Under the pieces are notes generated by a model. It made no database searches. It was not told the origin of the DNA and saw nothing but the letters and a program-made list of their open reading frames with translations. Below are positions 42,718-53,865 of a stretch of DNA of 64,000 bases, in pieces. The stretch is from NCBI GenBank assembly GCA_964036045.1, contig OZ038381.1, positions 141,519,596-141,583,595 of the forward strand. The letters run 5' to 3'. Positions within the stretch are counted from its first letter, which is position 1. The number at the start of each line of letters is the position of its first letter. The DNA is from Eutreptiella sp. 'Long Island Sound 2002'. Its lineage: Eukaryota > Euglenozoa > Euglenophyceae > Eutreptiales > Eutreptiaceae. The position numbers and the translations under genes are program-made.

Positions 42718-44945
42718 GGTAGGTAGGTAGGTCATCTCGGTACTGGGGTTGCACCGCAGGGGGGTCTTACCAAGGGGCTTTTGCTCATTCACCCACGGCC
42801 CTACTGCACGTGCCCCCACAAAGCGGCTTCCCCAAATGGGAGGAGGTCGGGGTTGCCACGAGCAGTACCCTACCGCGGGTTCTGCCCAGAGGGGTAAACC
42901 ACGTTCGACCGAAGTCTCACATCCCTCTGCTTCAGGCGGATGATACGTGGGGGAGGGTCCCATCGCACATCCTCATCAACGTTCCGGATTCTGGGGCCCA
43001 GGGGCCCGGAGCCAGACCAAAGGCCCTGTCCTGCAGGCACCCCCGCCTGGGTTGGCTTTCAGTAGGCGTGAGAGGACTTGAAGAAGCACGTGCTACGGGA
43101 CTCGCATGCCGTGGCACGTACTCACGCCCCCTGACTCGGTGAAGCTTGCGCTCTCCAGGGGGGCCGAGGGTCCGAAGTAGGTCGTTGTGGTTGGTTGGTT
43201 GGTTGCTTAATGGTAGAGTCTCGGCGTTGTGGTGCTTTCATGGGCATGGTCGTCGGCTAGCGTGGCGCATCATGGTGTCGCCAACCCATGGGACGCCGTT
43301 CTCGTCTCGACCCTTGCATGACTGGCTGGTTCGGTGTTGGCCGGCTTGCGTGCGGTCTGTTTATTTTCAGGCCGTTTTTTCTGCAGCAGTTTGGTTGACA
43401 CCAGGTTGTGTCAGCCGCCTTATTGTCAGCTTGTGCGTCGTGAGGTTGATTGCGCTGCAGCCCACGCCCCTGTGGCCGGATGTTGTCTTTGTTGTCTTCT
43501 CGGTTAGTTCTGAGGTTTGGTATCCCTGGCCTGTCCGATGTGGGGGTTGTGTTGCGACCGGGACGTGCCTGGCGCATCCTGTTGGTTCGCCCTCGTCATG
43601 GCCGCCAGCCGTCGGCTCGTACGGGGTTTTGCCATGGCCCTCATGGGCCTGGCCGGCCGCGTTTGGTCGCTGTAGGCCATCCTCTATGTCAATGTTTTTC
43701 CGTCAGGCGGATTTTGTCATGGTTCGTCCAGATGTGGCGTGTCCGCATGTGAGGTTGTTGCGTTGTTGCCAGCACTATGTTTGGTTGGTGCTGTTGGCTG
43801 GCCGTCGTGTTCGCTGCCTAATGGCCGGCCTGTCCTGCTGTTCGATGTGTTGGGCCGTGGTGGCCGTGTAGAGTCGGTTCTGGTTGTTCCAGTTGCGTTG
43901 GGCCGGCATGGCACGCTTTGGCGGTGCGTCGCCCCCTCATGGTGGGGCGTGTCCTTGGGGGGAGAAAAGTTTTGATAATTGTTACGACCGCTAAGAAACG
44001 TTTCCAAATTCGGTACAACATGCCCTGTCCCGCCCTGCAGGCAGCGTTACATGCACAACCCATCATCTTGTACCTCTCGGTGCCCTTCGGCTTTCCTTTC
44101 AGTTCCGCTTGTGCCGATCGTATGTACACCCCCATCGGTGGCAAGGCCCCTTCGGTCCTCTTGGGTGCATCCCCTTCTTCCCCATGGGAGCCCCAGGGTG
44201 CCGTCCCCGCTCAGTGGTGCGCTGTTCGTGCTTGTGCCCGCTGGCCAGTTGCCTTGGCTCAGTCCGCCGGGGGCCGGGCCCGCCGCGCTGTGCCGTGTTG
44301 TGCCATGCCTCGCGGCTCCGGTGGTGTGTGCGTCGATGCTTCAGTGCGGTTGCCGGGGACTAGGGTGGCCTGGCTTGGTCCGGCCCTTAGCGTAGCGTGG
44401 CGGTTCTCTGGGATCCCTGTCCTCGTTGCTGCCACAAGTGTTCTGTGATCCGCTGCCCTGGTGTTCGACGTCCCTCAACCTCCTGCCCTGGGATAGAACA
44501 TGCACGCGGGTTGTGTGCCCTGACGCTGGGACCCCGTTTGCGCTGCCACGGGGGACCCGCGGCCTGGTGTCCTGGTGTATGATTTTCTCAGGGGTCATGC
44601 GTGCCGGCGTTTTTCAAGGCTGATGTGCTCTGGTGTCGGGGCGTCCCGTACGGCGCGGTGGGCTGGGCTCAGCGTAACATTTCCGTGTTCACCGGCAGGA
44701 GTCGGCAGGCTCGTGGGTTCCGTGCATTGATTCCTTGGCCCACCTCTTGTGCGGCTTGTCCGGAAGAGGGTCAGGAGGAAATAAAGGAATACCCGTCAGT
44801 GTCGAGGCCGCCCTCTTGCTCTTTGACGCTGATAGCTGTCGGGGCTGCGGGGAACGTGCCCCTTGCAACATTCTCGCAGGTTACATGTGCTGAAGTCGTC
44901 CAAGTGGTGCCGCTGTGGGCGCCCTGTGACCTGGTGCCTTGGTTC

Positions 44946-45407
44946 TTAACTTTCTTGGAGGTGATGCGTGTCGGCTCTGGTGGCCCATGCATCCCTGGAT
45001 CCCCTCCCCTTGAAAGTAACATTCTCGAGGATTATGTGCTCTGACGCCAGGGGATCCCGCATGACGCGGCAGGCTGGGCTCGGCGTAACATTGCCGTGTT
45101 CATCGGCGGGCCCTGGGGTCAGGCGTGTTGGGGTGCACCCCTTGATGTGGTCCACCTCGTGCCCGGCTTGTGGGAGAGTAAGGTCAGGCGGAATGAGAGG
45201 TCCGTGTCGGGGTCCCCATCCCTTTCCTTGACGCTGATGGATTGCGGGGGCGTGGGGAGCGTGGCCCTCGCCCGGGATACGTGGGAGGAATGGGTTGGGT
45301 GGGGCTGTTGGGTTAGTGTTCGTGCTTGGTAGCACTGATTGTAGGGCTGCCAAGGCTGGCCCGCATTTTTGGGTGCCCGCTGCAGAAGTAGGGTAGTCAA
45401 GTGCCAC
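44946..45407 (-). other. Conserved unrecognised reading frame in copy C
   Basis: 153 open codons, related in frame to 461-772 of copy A. Pro/His/Arg-rich with PGEGHAPHAPAIHQRQ. Probably a coding part of the ancestral element; function unknown. Confidence 0.35.
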
Positions 45408-45863
45408 TCCCGCCGGCGTGTCCGATCAACAGGCGTCGGCAGAGTGCGTTGCACGGTCCTGCGTCTTCGGGTTGTGCGGGGGGATCTCCCGGGCAGGGTT
45501 GGCCTGCCCGGGGTCGTCGCGGCTTATGGCTGGTCTCGTAGCCGCTGGTTTGACGTCCATCGTCGGGGTCTCGGGTGAGGTGAGGCGGTCCCCGGGGAGC
45601 CCTGTTGTCTGCCAATCAGCAGGTGGCCGCCGTGGGGCTCGGGCCGCGTGTGCGTGGCGGTGTGTCGTCGCATATCAGCCGCAGTGCCCTTCCAGTTCCT
45701 GGAGGGTCCTCCGGTAGGTATGCTGCCCTTCAACTGCCGGTGACCGGTCGTGGTGGGCAGGGGACGCTTGTGCCGTGTTGGGCAGGGCGCGGCCGTTCCG
45801 ATGGTGCCGCCTCGCGTGTTCATGGGGCCGTGTTCCTGGTTTAGGCTCACGGCAGATAGTTGT

Positions 45864-46325
45864 TTAGGGCCCTGGGGGGTTTCTTATACGCCGCACGAGG
45901 GCGCCGCAGAGGGCACTGAGGATCCCGTGCACAAGGGCTGTGTTCGCTGCTTGGGCCTCCGTCTCAGTGCGGATGGTGGGCTGCAGTTGTCCGCCCATCT
46001 CCAGCGCCCAGATCTGGTGGATCGCGAAAACCGGCCACAGGTTCGTCGTAGCGGGGTCTCCGCTGTCTGCTCGCGCTGGGGGAGGGCCTCCAGTTGCTGC
46101 CGGCCGTCCAGTTGTAACCTCCACGTCGCCGTACAGTCCCTGGTGTGCAACCAGCGGCACTGAGTTCACCGCCAGAGGCAGTAGCGGGCATGGCCCGGGT
46201 CCAGCTGCCGGCTTCCCCCGACACGACGGCCGTCAGGGGGTGTGGGGGTTGGTTATGGGGCAGGTGGGTGGGGCCGTCCGGCAGGGCTGCTTGCGCCGCG
46301 AGCATGGAGTCGCCGGCCCCACCCA
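45864..46325 (-). pseudogene. LINE-U copy C protease C-terminal remnant
   Basis: Shares the tail of the protease-containing ORF with copy A (NLWPVFAIHQIWALEMGGQLQ and ILSALCGALVRRIRNPPGP). In another frame GSWTRAMPATASGGE corresponds to the region of the catalytic Cys of copy A, but the Cys context is frameshifted. The His and Asp part is missing by 5' truncation. Confidence 0.6.
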
Positions 46326-46477
46326 CTTCCCGGGGCAATATGCGACGCTCAAGTTGAACTTCGCAAATGTCTGGTGCCATGGGGCGTGCGTTGCAGCTGG
46401 ACCCGGGAAGGTATACACATGCTCCTTGTCCCAGCCCTGAAGTGATTGATGATTGGTGTATACCACCACGGGTTGAA
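46326..46477. repeat. Right copy of ~150-bp target-site duplication around LINE-U copy C
   Basis: Same 150 bases as 42,570-42,717, with a 4-bp indel near GTGATTGATGATTGG. Continues on the right into uninterrupted gypsy-2 sequence. Confidence 0.85.
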
Positions 46478-47300
46478 GTCGGATGTGGCCTGATCATTTC
46501 CGGATCGCGCACACAACGGTATAAGTCTCCTTCTCCCTCGCAGTCCACGTCCGATGTTGGCTTTCTGCCAGGACTGGACTCCAAAAAGCCACCGGGACAT
46601 GTGTCCCATCGCACGGGATTGGCTGCAGGACCGCCCGCACGGCATAGTCCGAGGCGTTAGTGCGCAGCACAAATCCCTTGTCCGGATCCACCAAGAAAAG
46701 ACCCAATTGCCCCAACAGTTGTTCCTTCAATTTGTCGAGCGCTTCTCCAGCTTCGGTTGTCCATGCCAATTTTTTCTTGCTTTCCCTGTGACCTTGAAGT
46801 TGACCTCCTGTATCATCTTGTGGAGAGGCCCTGAGAGATTCGCGTACATTCGTACCATCCCGGATAATAGTTGCAAAATCCCATGAAGGACCGGAGTGCA
46901 CTGATGGTTTGGGGTCTTTCTCAGTGGCGTAGGGCTGCCAGTTTCCGAGGCATGGGTGGCGTTGCCCCTGACCAACCAGATGTCCAGCGGACGGCACTTC
47001 TTTCACAATAACTGAGGCCTTTGTGGACTGGAACACCATGCTCTGCTTGTCCAAGACCCCCCAAAACTCGGTGCAAGTCCTTCTCATGCGCCTCAATGAG
47101 CTCATCCTCGGTCATATCCTCGGTGCCCAACCCAATAATGATATCATCCGGAAACGGGTTGGCACAGTCTCGTACGGGCTGTAGGAGATCCTGAATCATG
47201 TGTTGAAAGGCAGCATTCCCAATCTTCGCCCCCTGTAAGTACGGCTAGCCCCCATCTCCTCGGAGGTTCACAAACTCGCCCCAGATTAGCTGCAGTTTGG
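46478..47300 (-). pseudogene. gypsy-2 reverse transcriptase C-terminus and RNase H
   Basis: Minus strand: GAKIGNAAFQHMIQDLLQPV, then NPFPDDIIIGLGTEDMTEDEL with the catalytic box as FPDD (47,157-47,137) where Y/F-V-D-D is usual, a thumb region with several frame shifts (HVGQGQRHP type), and RNase H with LFLVDPDKGFVLRTNASDYAV (first Asp now Asn) and TWTAREKETYTVVCAIRK. Upstream RT blocks are lost near 47,300. Nonfunctional. Confidence 0.75.
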
Positions 47301-47596
47301 CCATTTTACATACTTCAGCGCTACCACCGACCCCCAAATCATTCCCAGGGACTGAACTATAAAATTCTGACATGCCGTATTCAGTGCTGCTGTCCATTCA
47401 TTGTGAATCTGTTGCGTTCGGATGTTTTACCCGGAACCCCCATTTGCCGCTGGTGCGCGTGCGCGACCCAAATTGGCCATACTTTTTTTCCAAATTTGAT
47501 TTATATAAATCCTTCAACATAGATACAGACACTCAGATGTATTGATGTACATCCGCCCTAATTTTCTTAATAGACGGGGATTGTTCTCTGCGTCCT
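47301..47596. other. AT-richer junction between gypsy-2 and gypsy-3
   Basis: No gene or LTR recognised. Base composition drops in GC near 47,480-47,570. Confidence 0.3.
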
Positions 47597-48745
47597 ATGA
47601 GCATGGACTTGTCTAGTGTTCTCGCTGCCCTCTCCTCCCATGGGGTCCCCTTGGTCACCAGAACCAACATCCAGGTCGCATTTCTGCAAGGCTGCACCCC
47701 GGGCCTAGCCAACCCTGAGCCGTCCGGCACCTACATTCACCCGGGACAGCACTTACATGGTAGCACAGGCCACCTGAATGTTGCTCCCGCCTGGCCATTC
47801 CTTCGTTAGGCCTTCAAGGCACTCAAATGGATGCTGTAGGAAGGCTCAAAGTGAACATCTCGCTCCCTCTGTGCTGTGCAACCGAAGAGCTACCAGGATT
47901 CCCCTGCAGCAGTCCCTGGTGTCCCAGGAGAGCCACAATCGGCTGTCAAGGAGGTCAACAATGCAAAGATCCCACTCCAAAACACCCATCAGATGGCTGG
48001 AATCAACCAGTCGCTGTCAACGGCGGAGTTGCTTACAAGTTTGGCGGCACCACCATCCCATCATCCATCGCACCGTTGGAGAGATTCAAGTTCGATCTGA
48101 TGGACTTTGAGGTCGGTGGATCAGGTGAGGTGCCTAACCCAACACCACCCGGATCAATGGGCTCCCTGGAAAGTCACATTACCCCAAGAAAAGGCCCGCA
48201 ATTTTGAAACGGGCTGTTGGATGCTCCAGGAGCGTCCGGGACGCTGGGAAGAGCAAGAGTTTGATTTTTGTATTCGAGTTTTTTAGTTTAACTTCAGATG
48301 AAATCTGCAATTGTATTTTCCGGTCCTGGGAGGAAAATCAGCTCCGGAATGCGTTCAATCAGGTATGGAATGTGACGCCCTCCAAAGGGAGAAGACCCGG
48401 GAGGCTGTTTGTCGGCCCTTCGCCCGGCATTCCTCCCTTCCCGGCTGAGATGCTGAGGCTGAATTGGCTGCAGTAGTCGAGGAAGGTATTTTGGAAGCTG
48501 CAAAACAGGCCAGTCTAGAGATCAGGACCAAAGGAGGACCAAAGGTGGCCTCCTGGTTAAAGTCAACAGATTTATGCGGCCCTGCAGTCTGTCCAGCACC
48601 CACATGGCACGGAATATACTGCCCTGCCGATTGCCCCTTGTCGTACCCAGCGAGATTCGGAGCTTCAGGAGCTGAAGGATCAAATGCAATTAATTGTACA
48701 TACGTTGGGTATACAAAATATTTTCAAGACCCACATGCAATCTGA
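47597..48745 (+). pseudogene. gypsy-3 N-terminal region, unrecognised
   Basis: Successive frames 47,597-47,809, 47,827-48,207, 48,204-48,476 and 48,464-48,745 together look like one broken protein. Blocks: SVLAALSSHGVPLVTRTNIQ, PSGTYIHPGQH, VNGGVAYKFGGTTIP, APLERFKFDLMDFEVGG, LTSDEICNCIFRSW and PTWHGIYCPADCPLSYPARF. It precedes gag, where chromoviruses normally have only a short leader, so this may be an extra element-specific protein. No domain known to me. Confidence 0.4.
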
Positions 48746-49625
48746 GGGCGCCTCATTGGTAGAAACTGAAACTGAGCCATCGGAGGAACCCACAGAGATT
48801 TTTTCCATTGCTCCTTCGGTGGACTCTGAGACAACAGATGCACGGTTCAGCACAAGTGAACTTAAAGAAAGGGTTAAAATCTCTCGTTCCGAGAGTAGGA
48901 CGCAAAAGGCCAGAGAAAAGGCACAGAATGTCAAGCAAATTCCCTCCCGCACTACCCCTGCAGCTGCTGATTCTAACGCCTTACCCAAGCATTTGGTTGC
49001 CCAGACCCTCGCCGAAACTTGTTTGGCTAATAATGCCACAAGGGTGTCTGCTATTACAGCCGGTGTTGGGCTAAAATCTCTTCTGAATCCTTCCTTTCTC
49101 AGACTTCGTCAGGTTGCCAAGCAACCGAAGTACAACGGAAATCCCAGACGTTGGGCTCTGTTCGAACGAGAGTTCAAGCTGTGGCCTAAAACGCAAAAGC
49201 TCCAAGAGGATCAGTTCCTGACTGCCCCCTTGGACTGCCTTGAGGGACCCCCGGCCAGGACCTGGCGTCGGACATGGAGTGATCGTGAAGGGACAAGTTC
49301 CCGCCTTACCTTTGATGAGGTGTGGGAAAAGCTGGACGTAGGTGGATCCGGACTGCCAGACGACCATCACCACTAGATGCTTAAGAATTTCCCCTCATTT
49401 TCGCGAATAATCTTCCATGAAGTTCAGGATAAGAAGCAACACATCTGGAATCTGGTCGAGGAGGCTGATCAATCGGATGAAAAGTTCTCCAATGCTGAGT
49501 TGAAAACTTTAATTTTTGATAAAATCCCCTCTGAAAGTGCCGCAACCCTTCGGAACAAAGAAGTCCTACGAAGTTGTCAAGACCTGGTGGGCAGAGGTGC
49601 AAGGCTTCGATGCCTTCGCCAATAA
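48640..49625 (+). pseudogene. gypsy-3 gag (capsid region), one in-frame stop
   Basis: Frame opens with a helical segment (QRDSELQELKDQMQLI), an acidic stretch (EPSEEPTEIFSIAPS), a basic stretch (RSESRTQKAREKAQ), then the Ty3-type capsid core: YNGNPRRWALFEREFKLWPK, QEDQFLTAPLDCLEG, TFDEVWEKL. A TAG at 49,374-49,376 interrupts; the same frame continues LKNFPSFSRIIFHEVQDKKQ, LKTLIFDKIPSES to 49,625. Forms the particle shell in intact relatives. Confidence 0.7.
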
Positions 49626-50082
49626 ATTTTCCGTTCGGGAAGCACTTCAAAAGTGTTGCCGAACACCGTTTTCGAAGGTGAAACTCACTGAAGACACGTG
49701 GAAAATCAGGTTTCATGAATATGAGGATGAGAACGTGTTTGTCCAAGTCCTCAACAGGGGAGTAAGCATCCATGGGCAGCGCCTCAGGGCAAGAAACTGG
49801 GTGTTTTGGTACACCCCGAAGGAACACTGGGAAGAGGTCGAGCGGCTTGCTGACGCCGCCAACCAAAATTACCATGAGGCCCCTGGGGGTGATAAGAATT
49901 CCCAGCAAAATGCCCAAGGATGCCAAAGGTGTTCAGCAGGAGTGCGGCATCTGCCTCTTGCTGGGTTCTACAAACATGGCAAAGGGATATTCTATGCAGA
50001 ATCACCAGTGGTCAGCCAACGATCACAAGATTATTGGGAAAACGTCATTAATCCCCCTCAGAATTCAGATAGACATGCCTAA
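49560..50082 (+). pseudogene. gypsy-3 gag C-terminal segment, RRM-like
   Basis: Open frame with NKFSVREALQKCC, KVKLTEDTWKIRFHEYEDEN, VFVQVLNRGVSIHGQRLRARNW and WYTPKEHWEEVERL. The beta-alpha-beta-like pattern and hydrophobic spacing resemble an RNA-recognition fold, which would replace or precede a zinc knuckle. A degenerate Cys/His cluster follows (CQRC...H). Frame differs from the capsid frame, indicating a shift near 49,560. Confidence 0.4.
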
Positions 50083-50554
50083 CAGGTGCATGGAGGGAAG
50101 GCTGGAAAAGGGCATCAGACCCCATCCCGTGGAACCAAAAAACCCCGGGTCCCTAGCGGTCCCCGATACACAGGAAATCAGACTCTATCAGGTTCTGGTG
50201 GGCATCCCGCTGATTAGAAAAAATACAAATGTCACCCCTGGTGGCGAAAATTCAAATCCAGGCCAAACCCGCAATCTGGCGGAGACAAAAGAAATGCCTA
50301 AGGACTCCAGGGCAAGGGTAAGGGAAACCAGTCTGGGCCTCTTATTCAGGCAAGGGCAAGGAACGTGGCGGCGATGGAGGTCCCGCATCCGGCGGCTGTG
50401 GCTGTCGAAAAGGCAATCATCGACTGGATCATGTGTCCGGTGCAGATCAGGTGTCAGATGCAGACAAAGATTATGTTCAAAATGCCTTGAAGCCAGCAGA
50501 TGATGCGCTCCATGAGGAGGGGGTGATGCATCTGGCTGCATCCACCAGGTAGAT

Positions 50555-51148
50555 GTGGCTGCTGGTGGTCACAACGCCCAGGAGGGCCACAAAAATTGCC
50601 CATCCCTAGGCTTTTTCAGGCATGAACCCCTGATTCCCCCTCAAGGCTTACTCGATGTAGGGTCTCTTGTTTCACTTGCCCTGGATCTGGCAACGGAACC
50701 GCCTGCTGCAGTAAACGAGGTGGGTGTACAGTCCAGACACAACGCACCACAATTTGTCACAAAGCTGTGGTTTTCTGATTGCAAACGCAATTGTCACCTC
50801 GGCACTTGCTTGTGTGACAATGTGTCGGACTTAAATGTCCAATCCAATTCTTTCTTACCTGAGGACTGCATGTTTGATTGCCGTCATCCTGCTACCCTGG
50901 TGGGACCTTCTGGACACTCTGTCTCAGGCGGGCAACACAGTGGTTATATATCAACTCATTTGGTCGCTCAGGACCTTTGGGATGCCGGCAAAATTGGGGG
51001 AGTTGTCCCTAAGGATGGCTACTTCTATCGTGCTGAAATGAAGTATGACCTTTACGTGGGCCATTCTTGGCTTCGCAGGAAGAGGGTGGCGCCCGTAGGT
51101 CATAGGTGCTGTTTTTTGATGGATTCAGCTCCCTTGCAGTGTCGATAA
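50555..51148 (+). pseudogene. gypsy-3 retropepsin-like protease region
   Basis: The region ends with DLWDAGKIGGVVPKDGYFYRAEM, KYDLYVGHSWLRR and PVGHRCCF, corresponding to the flap and C-terminal (I/V)-(I/V)-G strand of retroviral-type aspartic proteases. The DTGA/DSGA catalytic motif is not visible; its expected place is a Cys/Asp-rich, clearly altered stretch near 50,850. About 450 bases between gag and this frame (50,090-50,550) are degenerate. Confidence 0.45.
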
Positions 51149-51176
51149 TCTCGTTTTTTGCACGCAGGGGTTAAAA

Positions 51177-52440
51177 GTGCGGAAGAATTTTGTGAAGCAA
51201 AAGGTTACTGCAAAGATTGGAGAAGATGTCACCATTGCTGAGGTGAATGGGAGTGCAGAGTACTCCCGGCAGTTAGAATGTCTTCGTAGGGACCCTCAGC
51301 CACAACGCTCTTCGTGCTGGCACTCTTCATCCTACAGAGTTGTCAACCAATGGCGCAATGCTATTTGTGAATACTTTTATGAGCACCATTCCTTTACCCC
51401 ACAGCACGATGCCTTTGCTAACTGTGAGAACAAACGGTTTTGGTAATCACTTTCGCGACGCTTGGACCCAAAAATGCGACAAGGAATTATTGATTAATCC
51501 TCTGTTTCACTTAATCCAGTAAATGATCCACGGAATCAAATAGGATAAAACCCAGGCGATTTTAGTTGTACCCTTGTGGGACGACAAGTCGTGGGTTCAG
51601 GAAGTGCAGGACATTTGTGTAGATTCCATTCAACTTCCGAGGAAGATTAAGCTGTACGCCCGGGAGGACACAGGTCCCCTGCGACAGCGCTCCTGGAGTT
51701 CGCTTGCATTCCTGGTGGATGGAGGGCTTCCCCACTCTGATTCTGCTGATTGTTGGACTGATTCTTGTGTTTGGTCTGAATCTGGCTTTGAGGTTGGTAC
51801 TGATGATGAATGTATTTTTTCCGATTTTCCGCCGTCAGATGCCGGAGGTGATCCGTCGTCAAAAGGATCCGCCTTGTCTCCCCCTTCCCAAATACAATCG
51901 ACATCGAAAAGAATCTTCAGTACACGGGCGAAGAAGAATTTTAAATCGCGCCGCGAAATCGGAGTTTCGTTTATGAAAAACCTCATGTGGAAGCTCCAAA
52001 TGATCCTTTTAAGGAGCTGGATCACCAAGATGATCTCTGGAATGTCGGAACGCGACCGACCTACCTTCAAGAGGCAGTTGATACGGACCTTTTTCGGGAC
52101 ATCCGTAAGAAGATTCTTCCTGCTAAGGCGGAAGAGATCGCCAAAGGTTTTTCGACAGGAATTACTGGCGATCAGTCGGACACTGAGTTGTGTTCCAAGA
52201 AAAGAGAAAGGATTTTCGAGCAACGGAAGGACACAACCCTTTCCGGCAAGTTAGTCAAAAGCCCCCCCGTCCGTGGGTAGTGCGCTGAAGCTTTCATGGA
52301 GCTTCGCGAGGGGTACAAGGCGAAGAAACAGCGCCACTATGAGAACCACGGACAGAAAAATGAGATCCTCAGAAAGATAATCAAGAAATTGCAGGCAATT
52401 TACAGTTCCAAAACCGCCACCTGCAGACCAAAACACCATA
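51177..52440 (+). pseudogene. gypsy-3 spacer between protease and RT
   Basis: Broken frames contain WDDKSWVQEVQDICVDSIQLP, YAREDTGPLRQRSWSSLAFL, an acidic Ser-rich linker, then EAPNDPFKELDHQDDLWNVG, ILPAKAEEIAKGFSTGITGD and LREGYKAKKQRHYENHGQKN, ending just before the RT fingers. Such spacers are known in protist chromoviruses; function unclear. Stops at about 52,278 and 52,462. Confidence 0.5.
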
Positions 52441-52452
52441 GATGGTTGGCGA

Positions 52453-52995
52453 ATGGTTGTTGACTTTTGCAACCTTAACGCTCAAACCAAGGCGGATTCA
52501 CAACCGCTTCCCGTCATTGAGGAAGAAGTCACCAAGAGAGCCAGAGGCCGTTTGTTGTCTGTGCTGGATCTCCTTCATTGCTTTCACCAAATGCCGTTGA
52601 GGAAGGACAGCCCGCCTCTCACTTGTATGTGCACCCCACGTGGTCCGGTCCAGTGGAGGGTCATGCCAATTGGACTGAATAATTTGCCCTCATTCTTTCA
52701 GAGAATGATGGAGGACGTGCTTTTTCCAGCTCATCCTGAGCTACGTGCTTTCGTCAGAGTGTACATAGGCGACATAATCATCGCGAAGGAAGGGGAGGGG
52801 CTGACCGAAGAGGAGCCGGTGGCCCTACATGACAAAAGCCTGAACTGTGTAATGGACGTTCTTGATGCCAATCAGCTAATTTGTGGGCGGAAGAAGGGAA
52901 CATTATCCTTCAAATCCGTCACATGTTGTGGTCCTCTTCTCGAGAATGATACACTCCAACCCAGTCCAGGTAAAATCGTCGCTATTCAGAAGTGA
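52453..52995 (+). pseudogene. gypsy-3 reverse transcriptase with YIGD catalytic box
   Basis: 181 codons with Ty3/gypsy RT blocks: VVDFCNLNAQT, LLSVLDLLHCFHQMP (first catalytic Asp, residue 39), TPRGPVQWRVMPIGLNNLPS, FFQRMMEDVL, and VYIGDIIIAKEGEG where the YIDD box has become YIGD at 52,762-52,773, losing one catalytic Asp. Followed by NQLICGRKKGTLSFKSVTCC and SPGKIVAIQK. The stop at 52,993-52,995 cuts it from the thumb. Confidence 0.85.
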
Positions 52996-53014
52996 AAGCG
53001 CTCTAAAACTGTTA

Positions 53015-53670
53015 CGGAATTGAGAGGACTCCTGGGTTGTTGCAATGGTTACCACGGATTTGTTCCAAATCATGCCCGATTCGCGGCCCCCCTCCTGAAG
53101 GTACGGAGAGATGCCAGCAAGGCAGGTTCAAAGGTGTGTGCCAAGTGGACCGATTAAGGCAAGTAAGTCTTCCATCACTTGAAGGCGGCCCTCTGCGAAG
53201 TCGCCAAGTTGCATGTGCCAAAATTGGACAAACCGGTCTATATAAGAACGGATGCATCCAGGTACGCGATCGGAGCAGTCCTGAAGAAGGTTGATGAAGC
53301 CACCGGCGATCATTACCCTCTTGCATCTTGGTCTCGGAAGCTTGCCCCACGCCTAATGCAATGGTCGCCGCGTGTTCAAGAAACATACGCAATAATCTGC
53401 GCTCTGAAAAAGTATGAATTGTGGGTCCGTACCAATCGAGTAGAGGTTCTCACGGATTGTGGATCTCTAAAATATTGGACCACCAAACACATTGATAGAG
53501 TTTCGGACCCAGCTGGCCAACGTGCCAGATGGCAAGAATTTCTCAGTCTGTTTGACAATCATGTGTCCTATTTACCTTGAAAACACAACACGGTAGCAGA
53601 TGCTCTGAGCCGATGGGCTTACCCTGCTTCGGAGGGGCTGCGAAGTACCAATATCCATGGTACTTAGCAG
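53015..53670 (+). pseudogene. gypsy-3 RT thumb and RNase H
   Basis: ELRGLLGCCNGYHGFVPNHA, then in another frame KLDKPVYIRTDASRYAIGAVL (first RNase H Asp), YPLASWSRKLAPR, VQETYAIICALKKYELW (Glu), VEVLTDCGSLKYW (Asp kept, TDH changed to TDC), and after a TGA at 53,578-53,580 the C-terminal NTVADALSRWAYP. Frame shift near 53,165. Confidence 0.8.
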
Positions 53671-53865
53671 GACCGCCCCATTGTAATCCACTGGGATCAA
53701 GAAGAGAAAAAGCATATTCGACATGCGCGCATGCAATGCTGTGTTAAACGGCATGCATTACCTTGTCATGACATCACGGACTTCTCGGATTCGGCACATG
53801 CTCATTAGATTATCACCAAATCACTGAAAGTTGTCCAGAAAGTCACGGATCCCTCCTCCACAAGT

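Larger units (their letters stand above)
42718..46325 (-). mobile_element. LINE-U copy C with (TACC)n tail, inserted in gypsy-2
   Basis: 3.6 kb between the two target duplications. Minus-strand 5' end is inside the protease domain (5' truncated), 3' end is a (TACC)3 tail at 42,718-42,731. Its 44.3-46.3 kb part matches copy A (1-1,700), and its last ~650 bases match the end of copy D (60,091-60,750). No RT lies between protease and tail, so this is either an internally deleted or a non-autonomous form. Confidence 0.75.
40486..47300 (-). mobile_element. gypsy-2, Ty3/gypsy relic with three nested insertions
   Basis: Minus-strand order: RT/RNase H (47,300-46,326), LINE-U copy C (46,325-42,718), RNase H end and integrase N-terminus (42,717-41,611), satellite block 2 (41,610-40,691), integrase middle (40,690-40,577), then the end of the same LTR element as in gypsy-1 (40,576-40,486). 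Protein blocks match gypsy-1 closely. The chromodomain end is missing, replaced by the GC-rich block. Confidence 0.75.
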
